Assembly: GCA_032139905.1 (NCBI GenBank)
Contig: JAQJDB010000007.1
Span: 1-64,000, forward strand
Length of the DNA: 64,000 nucleotides
Origin: Nitrospira sp. MA-1
GTDB lineage: Bacteria; Nitrospirota; Nitrospiria; Nitrospirales; UBA8639
Reading direction: 5' to 3'
Shown here in pieces: positions 25,915-34,448 of the stretch (position 1 is its first letter; each line of letters opens with the position of its first letter). Position numbers and translations under genes: made by a program. Below the pieces are notes generated by a model. It had not been told where the DNA came from and searched no databases. It saw nothing but the letters and a program-made list of their open reading frames with translations.

Positions 25915-27011
25915 TAAGTATCAAGAGGTTGTGCATCCTCTTCTTCCCCTGCCGTTCGGTCAGTCACGGTTTTAGTCACGGTTCCATCTGAAATTTGCCC
26001 CTGAAACGCCGTCAGACCTTCCACCGCGCTCCAGAGGTGAGTCGGGCTAAGATGGGCATAGCGTGACAACATAGCTGGAGACTTCCAGCCTCCCAAAGCC
26101 ATCAAGGTTCGGTCATTGGCACCTTGCATAGCCAAACGACTCGCAAAGCTATGCCGAAGATCATGAAACCTGAATGGAGCCAATCCTGAGGCAATTACGG
26201 CTTTCTCAAAGGCTCTCCTGAGGTAACGGGCATCCAGAGGAAAGATTCGATCCTGAAGGGCATCTTTGGATGATTCCTGCATAGGGGAAAGTAACCCCTG
26301 GACGGTGGAATTCATGGGAACCCGCCGAGGATCACCCGTCTTCGTTTCCCGTATCGTCAGGATGCCTGCATTCCAATCTAGGTCAGCCCACGTCAACCGG
26401 AGTAATTCGCCCTGCCTGCATCCTGTGTTCAACGCCACAAGTACAATGGGGCGATATTTTTCTGGAAGGTGTTTAAACAAGGATTCCTCCTGTTCAGCGG
26501 TCAGGTAACGAATAAGCACATTATTGACTTTGGGCGGCTTTACGCTGCTTGCGGGGTTTTCTTTTAAGAGGCCCAATCGTCGGGCATCATTCAAGGCGGC
26601 TTTCACAACCCCGAAGAACCGGAGAACGGTTCCAGGCTGGTAGCCATCTTCGGCTAACATCGTTAGCACTTTTTCAATATGACGTGGACCGATTTTGTTA
26701 ATATCCAGGTCTCCCAGCTCCGCAATCCAGCGGTCGATCCGTGACTTATCATCCCCTTTCCGCTTTCGGCGAGCGTCAATCCTGGCGATATAGTCATTCG
26801 CCACCTCACGGAAGAGAATAGTTTTAGGCTTCTCGAAGTATCGCCCGGAAAGTTGTTCACTTTTCAGTCGGCCATACAGGGCCTTTGCCTCACTTTTCGT
26901 CGAACAGCGAATACGCCGCTCCCTTCCACTCAGCCACATCCGTACAAACCACCGTCCACTTTTTGGTGGATACTCCAAAATTCCACGATCTTTCCCGTCT
27001 TTTCGTGCCAT
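25845..27011 (-). CDS. int: Tyrosine-type site-specific integrase
   Basis: This 388-residue phage-type integrase has an N-terminal arm-binding domain (residues 1-65), a SAM-like core-binding domain (about 70-165) and a catalytic domain. The active-site set is visible: Arg in LNTGCRQGELLRL, Lys in ETKTGDPRR, HDLRHSFASR (His-x-x-Arg), and Tyr in MLSRYAHLSP after GGWKS. The last 24 codons run antisense into tRNA-Lys. The final residues come from host sequence left of the att core, so they would differ in the excised circle. Confidence 0.95.
   Translation of the reverse strand: MARKDGKDRGILEYPPKSGRWFVRMWLSGRERRIRCSTKSEAKALYGRLKSEQLSGRYFEKPKTILFREVANDYIARIDARRKRKGDDKSRIDRWIAELGDLDINKIGPRHIEKVLTMLAEDGYQPGTVLRFFGVVKAALNDARRLGLLKENPASSVKPPKVNNVLIRYLTAEQEESLFKHLPEKYRPIVLVALNTGCRQGELLRLTWADLDWNAGILTIRETKTGDPRRVPMNSTVQGLLSPMQESSKDALQDRIFPLDARYLRRAFEKAVIASGLAPFRFHDLRHSFASRLAMQGANDRTLMALGGWKSPAMLSRYAHLSPTHLWSAVEGLTAFQGQISDGTVTKTVTDRTAGEEEDAQPLDTYGEPRAARTHDPRLKRAMLYQLS
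25867..25932 (+). repeat. attL core (direct repeat with attR)
   Basis: Identical to 34449-34514 except for one base (G at 25918, A at 34500): 51 matching bases, one mismatch, then 14 matching bases. It begins in the anticodon arm of tRNA-Lys and runs 18 bases past the CCA end, so the tRNA stays functional after integration. Confidence 0.95.
25962..25983 (+). repeat. Left arm-type repeats of the element
   Basis: AGTCACGGTT occurs at 25962-25971 and 25974-25983, a 12-base period, inside the 3' part of int and about 30 bases from the attL core. The same 10-mer is repeated near attR. They are therefore likely integrase arm-binding sites. Confidence 0.6.
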
Positions 27012-27014
27012 CTG

Positions 27015-27797
27015 TCACTCCTTTTGTTTGGGTGTCTTGTGGCGGCGTGTGTTCTTTTGCCCCTGGCTTTTGTTTTTTTGCCCCTTCGGTTGAGGTAATT
27101 CCTGACCAGCCTTTTCCGCGGCTCGTTTGTTACGCATGTACGCGACACTGTGGCAGTCCCGTCCACAATAGACCGCATTTTTTCTCAATCTGAGAAAGAT
27201 TCGATGACAATGAGGACACCGATTCACTGCCGAGGCATAGTCACTCATAAGTTGGGCGAGAAGGTAGAGGGCTTCTTCTTCTGGTTCTGAAAAATTCATT
27301 CCTACACTGTGATGGCGTTCAATCCCTACTCCCGGAATCGCTTTCTGTTGCATTAAATCCAGTTCCCATAAATCATCCCGCTTCACAAAATGGTACTGGA
27401 CACGTAAAGGATCAAGGGAGACTGCGCCTTCGTCGACCCAAGTATTTAAAATTTCGAGGAGTCTTTTTTGTGTTTTCTCCACTTCGTGAAGGGGAGGGAT
27501 AGGATCTTTTGATAGCACCATATCGACTGCATATCGAAAACCTACTTGGCCCTGCAAGAGAGCCCGCCGAGAGTCGTACAAGACCGCTAAAGCAGCAAAT
27601 TCTTCACGGACCTTTAAGCGTTCACCTTCGCTTTCCTCTTGAAGGTCTTTTTGAGCAGTTTGAACCAACCAATCCAGTGTGCTCCAAGAATCTCCATAAT
27701 GTATGCGGCTTTCAAGAATGCGACGCCATTCGGTAAATCCATTTAAAAACACCCGAGGAGAGCCGTCACTTTCTTTTTGTTTGGGATGTTGGGTCAT
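27015..27797 (-). CDS. CGNR-like zinc-finger protein
   Basis: This 260-residue protein ends in a probable zinc ribbon (RCPHCHRIF ... YCGRDCHSVAYMRNKRA, near residues 193-230) followed by a very basic Lys/Gln tail. The arrangement, helical N-terminal domain plus C-terminal zinc finger, matches ABATE/CGNR-type regulators. It lies 3 bases upstream of int on the same strand, so the two probably form one transcript. A role in controlling the element is inference. Confidence 0.68.
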   Translation of the reverse strand: MTQHPKQKESDGSPRVFLNGFTEWRRILESRIHYGDSWSTLDWLVQTAQKDLQEESEGERLKVREEFAALAVLYDSRRALLQGQVGFRYAVDMVLSKDPIPPLHEVEKTQKRLLEILNTWVDEGAVSLDPLRVQYHFVKRDDLWELDLMQQKAIPGVGIERHHSVGMNFSEPEEEALYLLAQLMSDYASAVNRCPHCHRIFLRLRKNAVYCGRDCHSVAYMRNKRAAEKAGQELPQPKGQKNKSQGQKNTRRHKTPKQKE

Positions 27798-27819
27798 AGC
27801 GGAATTTCAATAAGATGTA

Positions 27820-27837
27820 CTCAACAACTTAGTTGAG
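27820..27837. promoter_or_regulatory. Inverted repeat in the divergent control region
   Basis: CTCAAC-N6-GTTGAG, a perfect 6-bp inverted repeat, lies between the zinc-finger gene (minus) and the AlpA-like gene (plus). Its position suits an operator that controls both directions. Confidence 0.45.
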
Positions 27838-27917
27838 CTATTGAAGACTTTACTCATTTATATGATAATAGTCAACATTAGTGATGAAGAGTTATATCCA
27901 CACAGGAGGATTTTACG

Positions 27918-28112
27918 ATGGGCGAAAATCTTTTAACAGTGAAGCAAGCGGCCTCCATCCTGGGCCTTCAAGAAAGTACGGTTCGAAAATGGGTTTTAAG
28001 TCGACGTGTGGGCGTTGTGCGCTTGGGTCGGAGTGTTCGCCTCCGCCGTGATGAGGTGGAGACCATGATTGAGCGTAATTATATTAGTCCCGTTGTTGTC
28101 CAAAAGGGCTAG
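27918..28112 (+). CDS. AlpA/excisionase-family DNA-binding protein
   Basis: This 64-residue protein is a MerR-like helix-turn-helix of the excisionase type: LTVKQAASILGLQESTVRKW followed by a wing (GVVRLGRSVRLRRDEVETMI). Such proteins act as recombination directionality factors or as activators of the integrase in satellites. AGGAGG at 27904-27909 supports ATG 27918. It is the first gene of the rightward transcript. Confidence 0.87.
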   Translation: MGENLLTVKQAASILGLQESTVRKWVLSRRVGVVRLGRSVRLRRDEVETMIERNYISPVVVQKG

Positions 28113-28133
28113 GGAATTTCGGAGCGACCAATA

Positions 28134-28553
28134 ATGGCGTGGCCAATTCTGAAATGGGTTCTCACTAACCTGAGTGTGGGTGGAAACGCCAAATTGGTGG
28201 CTATCCTTTTGGCCAATTTTGCCAATGATAAAGGAATCGCCTGGCCGTCGGTGGCAACCCTGGCACTAATAACGGGCCTCAGTAGACGCCAAATTCAGCG
28301 AATTTTGCCGCAGATTGAAAAAGCCGGACTAGTGAAGATTTCATCAGGAGGAGGACGAAAACAAACGCACCGATACCAATTCACCTATGTGGAAAACAGT
28401 GACAATTTGTCATCCTTTCCCCACCGAAACGGTGACAATTTGTCCCAAAAGGGTGACGACATGTCACCCGATCCTCTTATAACCAAAAAGAAGAAGAGTA
28501 ACGTTTCACTGAATGGCATGAAGAGTAAGAGAGGACATAAGGTGGCATTATGA
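28134..28553 (+). CDS. Helix-turn-helix replication-type protein
   Basis: This 139-residue protein has an N-terminal winged-helix domain (LVAILLANFANDKGIAWPSV ... TGLSRRQIQRILPQIEKAG) of the HTH_36 type found in phage replication initiators, and a basic, Ser/Asn-rich tail. It overlaps the primase-helicase start by 4 bases (ATGA), so the two are coupled; it may recognize the element's origin and load the helicase. Confidence 0.8.
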   Translation: MAWPILKWVLTNLSVGGNAKLVAILLANFANDKGIAWPSVATLALITGLSRRQIQRILPQIEKAGLVKISSGGGRKQTHRYQFTYVENSDNLSSFPHRNGDNLSQKGDDMSPDPLITKKKKSNVSLNGMKSKRGHKVAL

Positions 28554-30277
28554 AAACCTTTGCGGATTTTGCCATTGAGACAAATGGGCGAGTCGGCAAT
28601 ATTAAAACGATATGCCCACAATGTTCGCCGGGGCGAACCCATCACAAAGATCCCTGTTTGAGTGTGAACACGGAGGAAGGAGTGTGGCTTTGTCATCATT
28701 GTGCGTGGAAGGGTGGTTTAAATGGCTCATCAGGTGACTTTGGTATGAGTCGGAAGAAGAAAGCCTATAGACGACCAATCTATCACCCGACCCACCACAA
28801 TCAGGAAAAATTGGTGTCATGGTTCCAAGCACGTGGCATTTCTCAGAATGTGGTTATACGCCACAAGATCACCTTGGGTAGGAAGTTTTTCCCTGGCTTA
28901 AATCAAGAAGTTGAGAGTATCCAATTTCCCTACTTCCGCAATGGTGAAATCATTAATGTGAAATACCGGGCATTGGACACGAAAAACTTTTTACAAGAGG
29001 CTGGGGCAGAAAAAATCCTGTATGGCCTGGATGATATTCAAGGAGTTGATTGGGCGGTAATTGTCGAAGGTGAGCTAGATAAATTGGCCTGTGAAGTTGC
29101 GGGTGTTCCCAATGTCTTGAGTGTCCCTGATGGGGCACCACCCGAACACTCCAAACCGTCTGATACGAAATTTGAATACCTAGTGAACTGTGAAGCGGAA
29201 TTGAGTCGATTACCAAAGATCATCAATGCCGTAGATGCTGATGGACCAGGCAAGACACTAGAAATGGAACTCGTCCGTCGATTGGGACCAGAGCGGTGCT
29301 ATCGGGTGCAATGGCCGGATGGGTGCAAGGATGCCAATGATACGCTTTTAAAGAGAGGGGCAGAGCATGTAAGAAGGTGTATTGACCAAGCGACCCCTTG
29401 GCCGATTGATGGCATCGTGGAGCCTAAAGACCTGATCGACGAGATCTTTCAACTTCATGAAGAAGGCTGGAAAGGCGGTTTGACTACCGGATGGAACAGT
29501 GTGGACCAGTATTATACCGTCAAACCCGGTCAACTCACGATTGTTACGGGCATCCCTGGCCACGGCAAGTCAGAATTTTTAGACGCAATGGCCGTCAATA
29601 TGGCTGATCAGCATGGATGGGTCATTGGGGTATGCAGCCCAGAGAATTGGCCCCTTCAGGACCATAGTGCCAAGCTGTTGGAAAAGTATAACGGCAAACC
29701 ATTTGGGCAGGGCCCCACTCCGCGAATGGATCATCAGGACCTTGTGGACGGTATACAATGGTTGCAAGAGCATTTCATCTTTTTCAGTCCACCAGAAGAC
29801 GCCATGACCATAGAGAAGATTTTAGAGCTTGCCCGACAAGCCGTCGCTCGGTACGGGATTCACGGATTAATCATTGATCCCTGGAATGAACTGGATCATT
29901 CTCGGCCTGCTAATTTGACAGAGGTGGAATATATCTCAAGATGCCTGACGAAGGTACGGCGATTCGCTCGAAACCATGGGGTGCATGTCTGGTTTGTGGC
30001 CCATCCCATGAAACTGAAGAAGAAAGAGGATGATACCTATCCTGTTCCCACGCCTTATGACATAAGCGGAGCGGCTCATTGGCGGAATAAGGCAGATAAC
30101 TGCCTTACCGTATGGCGGAACCTTGAAGAGCCGGACCAGGGGGTAGAACTCCACGTCCAAAAAATTCGGTTCCGGCAGGTTGGGAAAATCGGGGTCGTTG
30201 ATTTGGCATGGAACCCCATTAATGGGCGTTATGGTGGGGTGAAAGGGGGATTCCAAGGTGCTCAAATTGATCCCTGA
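28550..30277 (+). CDS. Primase-helicase (zinc finger, TOPRIM, RecA-type helicase)
   Basis: This 575-residue protein is built like phage T7 gp4 or Twinkle. It has an N-terminal zinc finger (CPQC near residue 22, CHHC near 48), a TOPRIM-like region (WAVIVEGELDKLACEVAG near 165-183, then NAVDADGPG), and a RecA-type ATPase with Walker A GIPGHGKSE near 335 and Walker B GLIIDPWNELDH near 438. It would prime and unwind DNA to replicate the excised element. Some canonical primase residues are hard to verify by eye. The gene is coupled to the HTH gene. Confidence 0.87.
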   Translation: MKTFADFAIETNGRVGNIKTICPQCSPGRTHHKDPCLSVNTEEGVWLCHHCAWKGGLNGSSGDFGMSRKKKAYRRPIYHPTHHNQEKLVSWFQARGISQNVVIRHKITLGRKFFPGLNQEVESIQFPYFRNGEIINVKYRALDTKNFLQEAGAEKILYGLDDIQGVDWAVIVEGELDKLACEVAGVPNVLSVPDGAPPEHSKPSDTKFEYLVNCEAELSRLPKIINAVDADGPGKTLEMELVRRLGPERCYRVQWPDGCKDANDTLLKRGAEHVRRCIDQATPWPIDGIVEPKDLIDEIFQLHEEGWKGGLTTGWNSVDQYYTVKPGQLTIVTGIPGHGKSEFLDAMAVNMADQHGWVIGVCSPENWPLQDHSAKLLEKYNGKPFGQGPTPRMDHQDLVDGIQWLQEHFIFFSPPEDAMTIEKILELARQAVARYGIHGLIIDPWNELDHSRPANLTEVEYISRCLTKVRRFARNHGVHVWFVAHPMKLKKKEDDTYPVPTPYDISGAAHWRNKADNCLTVWRNLEEPDQGVELHVQKIRFRQVGKIGVVDLAWNPINGRYGGVKGGFQGAQIDP

Positions 30278-30338
30278 CAAGGCACCGGTAACCTTTCAAC
30301 TCATCAGCCCAATCATTTCCTCTATACTCCACACATGA

Positions 30339-30413
30339 TTTGAAATCCTCTGGTTCCATCGCAGTGGTGACTCTTAGGGTTGAATGAATCCGGACGAAAT
30401 TATAGTGCATCAA
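30339..30413 (-). pseudogene. Transposase remnant (C-terminal fragment)
   Basis: The minus strand encodes MHYNFVRIHSTLRVTTAMEP, typical of the C-terminal end of IS1-type DDE transposases (HYNF-RIH-TLRVTPAME). Nothing upstream continues the protein, since a stop lies about 20 bases before it. It marks the joint between the replication module and the AT-rich cargo. Confidence 0.7.
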
Positions 30414-30483
30414 AATTATCGACTTAATTCAACAGAATTGGTACGGTTGAAAATTATTGGTTTTGATGAAAGGTGTGGAGTTT

Positions 30484-31347
30484 ATGTTTCAATTAGAAGA
30501 AGCCACCGAACAGGATCTAAAGCGCCTTCTTGAGTTATTTCCTGTAGCGGTTTTAAAGAGCAAATGGCCTAGTATTTCTGGAACGAAAGAGGAAATTTGC
30601 TTTGCCGTGGCTGGACAGCGAGATTTTGAAGAAATTAAGGATTTTTTGGTTACGAATTTCAGTTGTTGCCGACAGCATGTTTATGTTTTTTCCCACAGTA
30701 TCCCATTAATATCTCTTCCATCTATTAACATTCCTGACGGTGTGAATATTTTTGAATCAAAACAGGAGAAATCTCTAAGCCTGGCTTATATCACAAAGCT
30801 TACATTTTCCGTTGTACTTAGGGACCCACTTGAAGAGGCAACACTAGAATTTCTATGGCCCGTACGCCTCGACTTCACTGAGAGGCACCTAATCGTTAAA
30901 TTTGTTATATTAGAAAAAAATATCGGATCATATTTTGATGGGCGACAATACTATATGGATCGTCGAAGTACAGAGGAAAAGGTGATTTTACAAAACTTGG
31001 AAGAAACAATAGTTGGGATACAGTCCACTGATTTACATAAAGGGGTAAAAAAATTATGGGAAGAAGGTTTTATGGATTCCCCGAAGGCTCGATTTAAAAA
31101 ACCCATCTCAACTGCCTATGAGGCTATGGATGAAGAACTGGGAATAAAAGAGCACAATCCCGAAGTTTATGAAGTCCTTTCAGACTCCATTTTGCTTAAT
31201 ACCTTATTCGTAATACCATCTACTCAAAGCCTTAGCATTAGTACCTTTTCAATGGAACCTTCTAAAGGTTGCATTAACTTTCCCCGTTATTCTGAAAAAG
31301 TGGGTGACACCGATTATGTGGTTAACGAAATTCTTAGACATAACTAG
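30484..31347 (+). CDS. Unknown cargo protein 1 of the element
   Basis: This protein of about 287 residues is not recognized. It is soluble, with no signal peptide or membrane helix and many Phe/Ile/Leu beta-type stretches (HLIVKFVILEKNIG) between acidic segments. Codons are AT-rich compared with the replication genes. AAAGG at 30469-30473 favours ATG 30484; starts at 30457 (TTG) and 30466 are possible. It overlaps the next gene, so the three genes up to 31934 form one translation-coupled unit. Confidence 0.72.
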   Translation: MFQLEEATEQDLKRLLELFPVAVLKSKWPSISGTKEEICFAVAGQRDFEEIKDFLVTNFSCCRQHVYVFSHSIPLISLPSINIPDGVNIFESKQEKSLSLAYITKLTFSVVLRDPLEEATLEFLWPVRLDFTERHLIVKFVILEKNIGSYFDGRQYYMDRRSTEEKVILQNLEETIVGIQSTDLHKGVKKLWEEGFMDSPKARFKKPISTAYEAMDEELGIKEHNPEVYEVLSDSILLNTLFVIPSTQSLSISTFSMEPSKGCINFPRYSEKVGDTDYVVNEILRHN

Positions 31348-31705
31348 CCGACTTTTCCCATCCGATCCATTAGCTGATCTTGGCGAGGTAGTTTCCCGTT
31401 TAAATCCGGATAAGATATACATTGAAAATGTTCGCGCAATACTGGGAACTTCTCATAACAAAGCAGTAAGAATTTGCGAAACTGCTGTTCAGCAAGGACT
31501 TTTTAATCGCGGCATTGAGGTGTTATGCCCAGATGGCTCTGTAGCTACTTCTGTAAGAATAGAAGAGGAGTTGCCCCCTGAAGTAAATTGCTGGATAGAA
31601 GTAGATGGGCAATTTGAAGAAAAAACTATTCCTACAAGTAGTCTCGATAAAGTTACCTTCTACCAATTGAGTAGTAATGCCCCCTCCGCCCTCATACACG
31701 GATAG
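31316..31705 (+). CDS. Unknown cargo protein 2 (possible winged helix)
   Basis: This protein of about 129 residues is not recognized. The middle part (RLNPDKIYIENVRAILGTSH then KAVRICETAVQQGLF) reads like a winged-helix domain, followed by a beta-rich segment (IEVLCPDGSVATSVRIEEE) and an acidic tail. The start is ATG 31316 or GTG 31304; either way it overlaps cargo gene 1 by 32-44 bases and cargo gene 3 by 29 bases. Confidence 0.68.
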   Translation: MWLTKFLDITSRLFPSDPLADLGEVVSRLNPDKIYIENVRAILGTSHNKAVRICETAVQQGLFNRGIEVLCPDGSVATSVRIEEELPPEVNCWIEVDGQFEEKTIPTSSLDKVTFYQLSSNAPSALIHG

Positions 31706-31934
31706 ACAATTAAAAACCGTAATCATTCTAAAAAGGCTAAGAATGATTTCGGTTTTCTTTTACACCCTACTCTTTGTATTTTTGGGAATCCTTGGTCTTT
31801 TTCTATTTTTCGTTTTTACAGAAGCAGATTGGCAAACTAAAACTATATTAGGTGTTTTGGATGGAATAGTTGGTTGGGCACTAAAACCCCTCACCCAGTA
31901 TCTTTTCAATGATCAAGACATTTCAAAGGTCTGA
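31677..31934 (+). CDS. Unknown cargo protein 3 (small membrane protein)
   Basis: This 85-residue protein has a hydrophobic helix at about residues 21-45 (MISVFFYTLLFVFLGILGLF) and a second weaker one near 55-72, with a positively charged N-terminus. It is the last gene of the overlapping triplet. A small membrane protein paired with cytoplasmic partners is a common build of abortive-infection or toxin modules, but there is no direct evidence of function. Confidence 0.65.
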   Translation: MPPPPSYTDRQLKTVIILKRLRMISVFFYTLLFVFLGILGLFLFFVFTEADWQTKTILGVLDGIVGWALKPLTQYLFNDQDISKV

Positions 31935-32490
31935 TCAAATTTCAAACATTACAAGTGCCCCTAATTCCCTTTTAGGGGAACTCTCACAGAGTATAGGTCC
32001 ATATTTCCATTCAAGGTTATTGGATGGTTGGATGCCAACATGATGGCAAGCAAAAATTGGCGGGATAACGAAGAGAGCCTAATGATGGGTGCCTGCCTCA
32101 CATTTCGCCATGAAATCCCTTTCATTCCAGGGCCTTGTCAATATCAAATGTTTCAAAAGCACCCATTGAACATGCAGTCTTTCGTGTGGTAAATATAAAA
32201 CCTTGGGCAATTATACTTAAATTATATATTTCGTCCAGCGATCCACGCAACCGTCCCACCTTTTTGAGTTGCTAATTAAGCCAAAAAGCTTACAGTAATA
32301 GGGCCTTCTTTGGCGGCGAAGGAGGGGCAAGCCTGTCTTTCTTACTTACTCTTTAAACGGGACCTTTACCATGGACATTCGCCGAAGCTTCTACTTACCT
32401 TCTGTCCACAGGCTTTGGGGACCTACTGCCGACTCTGGCTCATGAAAATTTCCTGGACGGGACCAAATACATATTGTGGCTTAGTAGGGG
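31935..32490. other. Non-coding gap within the element cargo
   Basis: About 555 bases without a convincing gene. A perfect 7-bp hairpin (CCCCTAA/TTAGGGG near 31957-31979) follows the triplet and could end its transcript, although no T-run follows. Confidence 0.4.
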
Positions 32491-34053
32491 ATGGTTCTTT
32501 TGAGAAATAATATGAACCTTAACAGGTATTGTTGGATTCTTCCGAGCAAAGGCCCTCATGTGACTGCTTTCTGGCTCTTGCTTGTCTTTTGCTTCCTTTT
32601 TTCTTCATCCAGCCTTGGTGGTGAGACACCAATAGAACTAGAACGTGAATTAGCGAGTATTTCCCTTGGGATGTCGATTCAGGAAGTAGAAAAATATTAC
32701 GAGATGTCCGAGGGAGACCCTTGGTTTATCAATATCCTAACGAAAGGGCAGAAAGAAGCAGCTTTTGATCAAACCTACATCCGCAAGGCCAAGGAAAAGA
32801 CTTACTCCCTAAAAGGAGCGCTACCACCTCATGTCAAAAATTTGCGAGCTGTTTTTTTGAAAGGGCAGTTATATCTAATAACTCTAGATATGGAAAAAGA
32901 ATTTCTTGAAAGTGTGGATTGGCCAACCTTTATAAAACCGTATGTGGAAAAATATGGCCCCTCTGCTGAATCTTCTAATCAGGGAAACACCTCTAGAGAA
33001 GAATGGAAGGACGGAAAAACCTATTTAGAACTTACCCAAATAGCACAATCACCAACTGTGGATTGGTCTTACCGTATTTCTCTGATCGATATTTCATTAG
33101 ATAATCAAGCTAACGAGATATGGAATTTTGTAGCAATTAGTTTTGATGCTGAAAAAGGAAATATAGAGGCTCAACGTGCTCTGGGATTAGCCTACTATTT
33201 TGGTGAGGGAACAACACCGGATCACGCGCAAGCTGCTCATTGGTGGTTGAAAGGCGCGTCTCAAGGCGATGCAAAGTCGCAATTTGCACTCGGCCTGTTG
33301 TACTCGAAGGGAAAAGGAGTCAAAAAGGATCCTGCAAAAGCCGTGTACTGGTATGAAAAGGCTGCTCAACAAGGGTTTTCAGGAGGACAAGTCAATCTTG
33401 GGTATTCCTATATGGAAGGTGAGGGAGTTGAAAAGGATTACAAAAAAGGCCTTCATTGGAATTTACTCGCTGCAAATCAAGGAAGTGCCGCAGCTCAAAG
33501 TAATCTTGGTGAAATTTATCGCGACGGGTTAGGGGTGGTGCAGGACTATGTTCAGGCGCATATGTGGTTTAATCTTGCCGCCGCACAAAGCCTAGAAGAG
33601 GCCATTAAAAATAGAGATGAGCTTTCTAAGAAAATGGCCTCGGAGCAAATCGCGGCGGCGCAGAAACTTGCTCTTGAATGGAAGCCTCCCAAAACTCCGA
33701 AGGATCGAAAATGGAATTTTGCCCGAGACATTGATGGGGACGGTCACTTTACAATTGATGATGTGACCGGTTGGGTCGGTTGGTTGTTTTATTATCCTGG
33801 TGACCGCGTAATACAATGGCTTCTTTCTAATGAAAAAGTAGACACAGCCCATTTTTTCAAGATTACCCCACAGGACTATGGCGGGGGACTCTCTTTCCTA
33901 TTTTCCCTTGTTGGGTGGGGGCTCGGTTCCATTGCTTTTTTCATGGTTTTGGGGGTTATTGCGAAAATCTTGGATAGAACGGACGAATTTTCACGAAGTG
34001 TGGCCCAATATGTTAAGGGCAAATGGGAAACCATTAAGCAGAAAAAGAATTAA
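32491..34053 (+). CDS. Sel1-repeat protein with EF-hand-like motif and membrane anchor
   Basis: This 520-residue protein has an N-terminal hydrophobic segment (FWLLLVFCFLFSSSSLGG, residues about 28-45) that may be a signal. An unclassified domain (50-205) is followed by at least four Sel1-like repeats (AQRALGLAYYFGEG, SQFALGLLYSKGKG, GQVNLGYSYMEGEG, AQSNLGEIYRDGLG; residues about 228-365). A calcium-loop-like motif DIDGDGHFTIDD lies near 411 and a C-terminal membrane helix at about 470-492. Sel1 repeats are protein-interaction scaffolds. It is cargo of the element; its role is unknown. Confidence 0.82.
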   Translation: MVLLRNNMNLNRYCWILPSKGPHVTAFWLLLVFCFLFSSSSLGGETPIELERELASISLGMSIQEVEKYYEMSEGDPWFINILTKGQKEAAFDQTYIRKAKEKTYSLKGALPPHVKNLRAVFLKGQLYLITLDMEKEFLESVDWPTFIKPYVEKYGPSAESSNQGNTSREEWKDGKTYLELTQIAQSPTVDWSYRISLIDISLDNQANEIWNFVAISFDAEKGNIEAQRALGLAYYFGEGTTPDHAQAAHWWLKGASQGDAKSQFALGLLYSKGKGVKKDPAKAVYWYEKAAQQGFSGGQVNLGYSYMEGEGVEKDYKKGLHWNLLAANQGSAAAQSNLGEIYRDGLGVVQDYVQAHMWFNLAAAQSLEEAIKNRDELSKKMASEQIAAAQKLALEWKPPKTPKDRKWNFARDIDGDGHFTIDDVTGWVGWLFYYPGDRVIQWLLSNEKVDTAHFFKITPQDYGGGLSFLFSLVGWGLGSIAFFMVLGVIAKILDRTDEFSRSVAQYVKGKWETIKQKKN

Positions 34054-34286
34054 TAAACTCCAGATGAAAAATTTTAACTAGACTTTCACTGCCCAACCGA
34101 AGAATCAGGCATGAGCCCAAGAAAGATATATATCCCCGTCGTGAGCGGCTTGCATAGGCATCTAATCACGAGGGCCTTTTTGGGGGTCTGTTGTGAGAGG
34201 GGTGGTTCCATCGCCCAAGTAGGCCGGGTAGGGGCTAAGCCCATTGGGGGTGGGGGTGTTTATGGTGAAGTTTTGACGAGAAGTTT

Positions 34287-34331
34287 AGTCACGGTTCTAG
34301 TCACGGTTCGGTCACGGTTTTGGTCACGATC
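34287..34331 (+). repeat. Right arm-type repeats of the element
   Basis: Four copies in tandem with an 11-12 base period: AGTCACGGTT at 34287 and 34299, GGTCACGGTT at 34310, GGTCACGATC at 34322. They lie about 120 bases inside attR and share the exact 10-mer with the left arm, as expected for integrase arm sites. Confidence 0.65.
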
Positions 34332-34448
34332 CAGAATGTACCTCAATCTCAGTAGATCACACTCGAAGGCGGTAATTCGCCTTACCAGTTAAAGGAATTA
34401 TCACTCTTAGTCTTACTCAATCATTCTCTAGGGCAATCGTCCAAGTTT

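Noticed and set aside
34111-34392. 93-codon open frame left of attR
   Set aside because: Its sequence is dictated by the tandem GTCACGGTT repeats and GC-rich filler; it has no family features and overlaps the proposed integrase arm sites.
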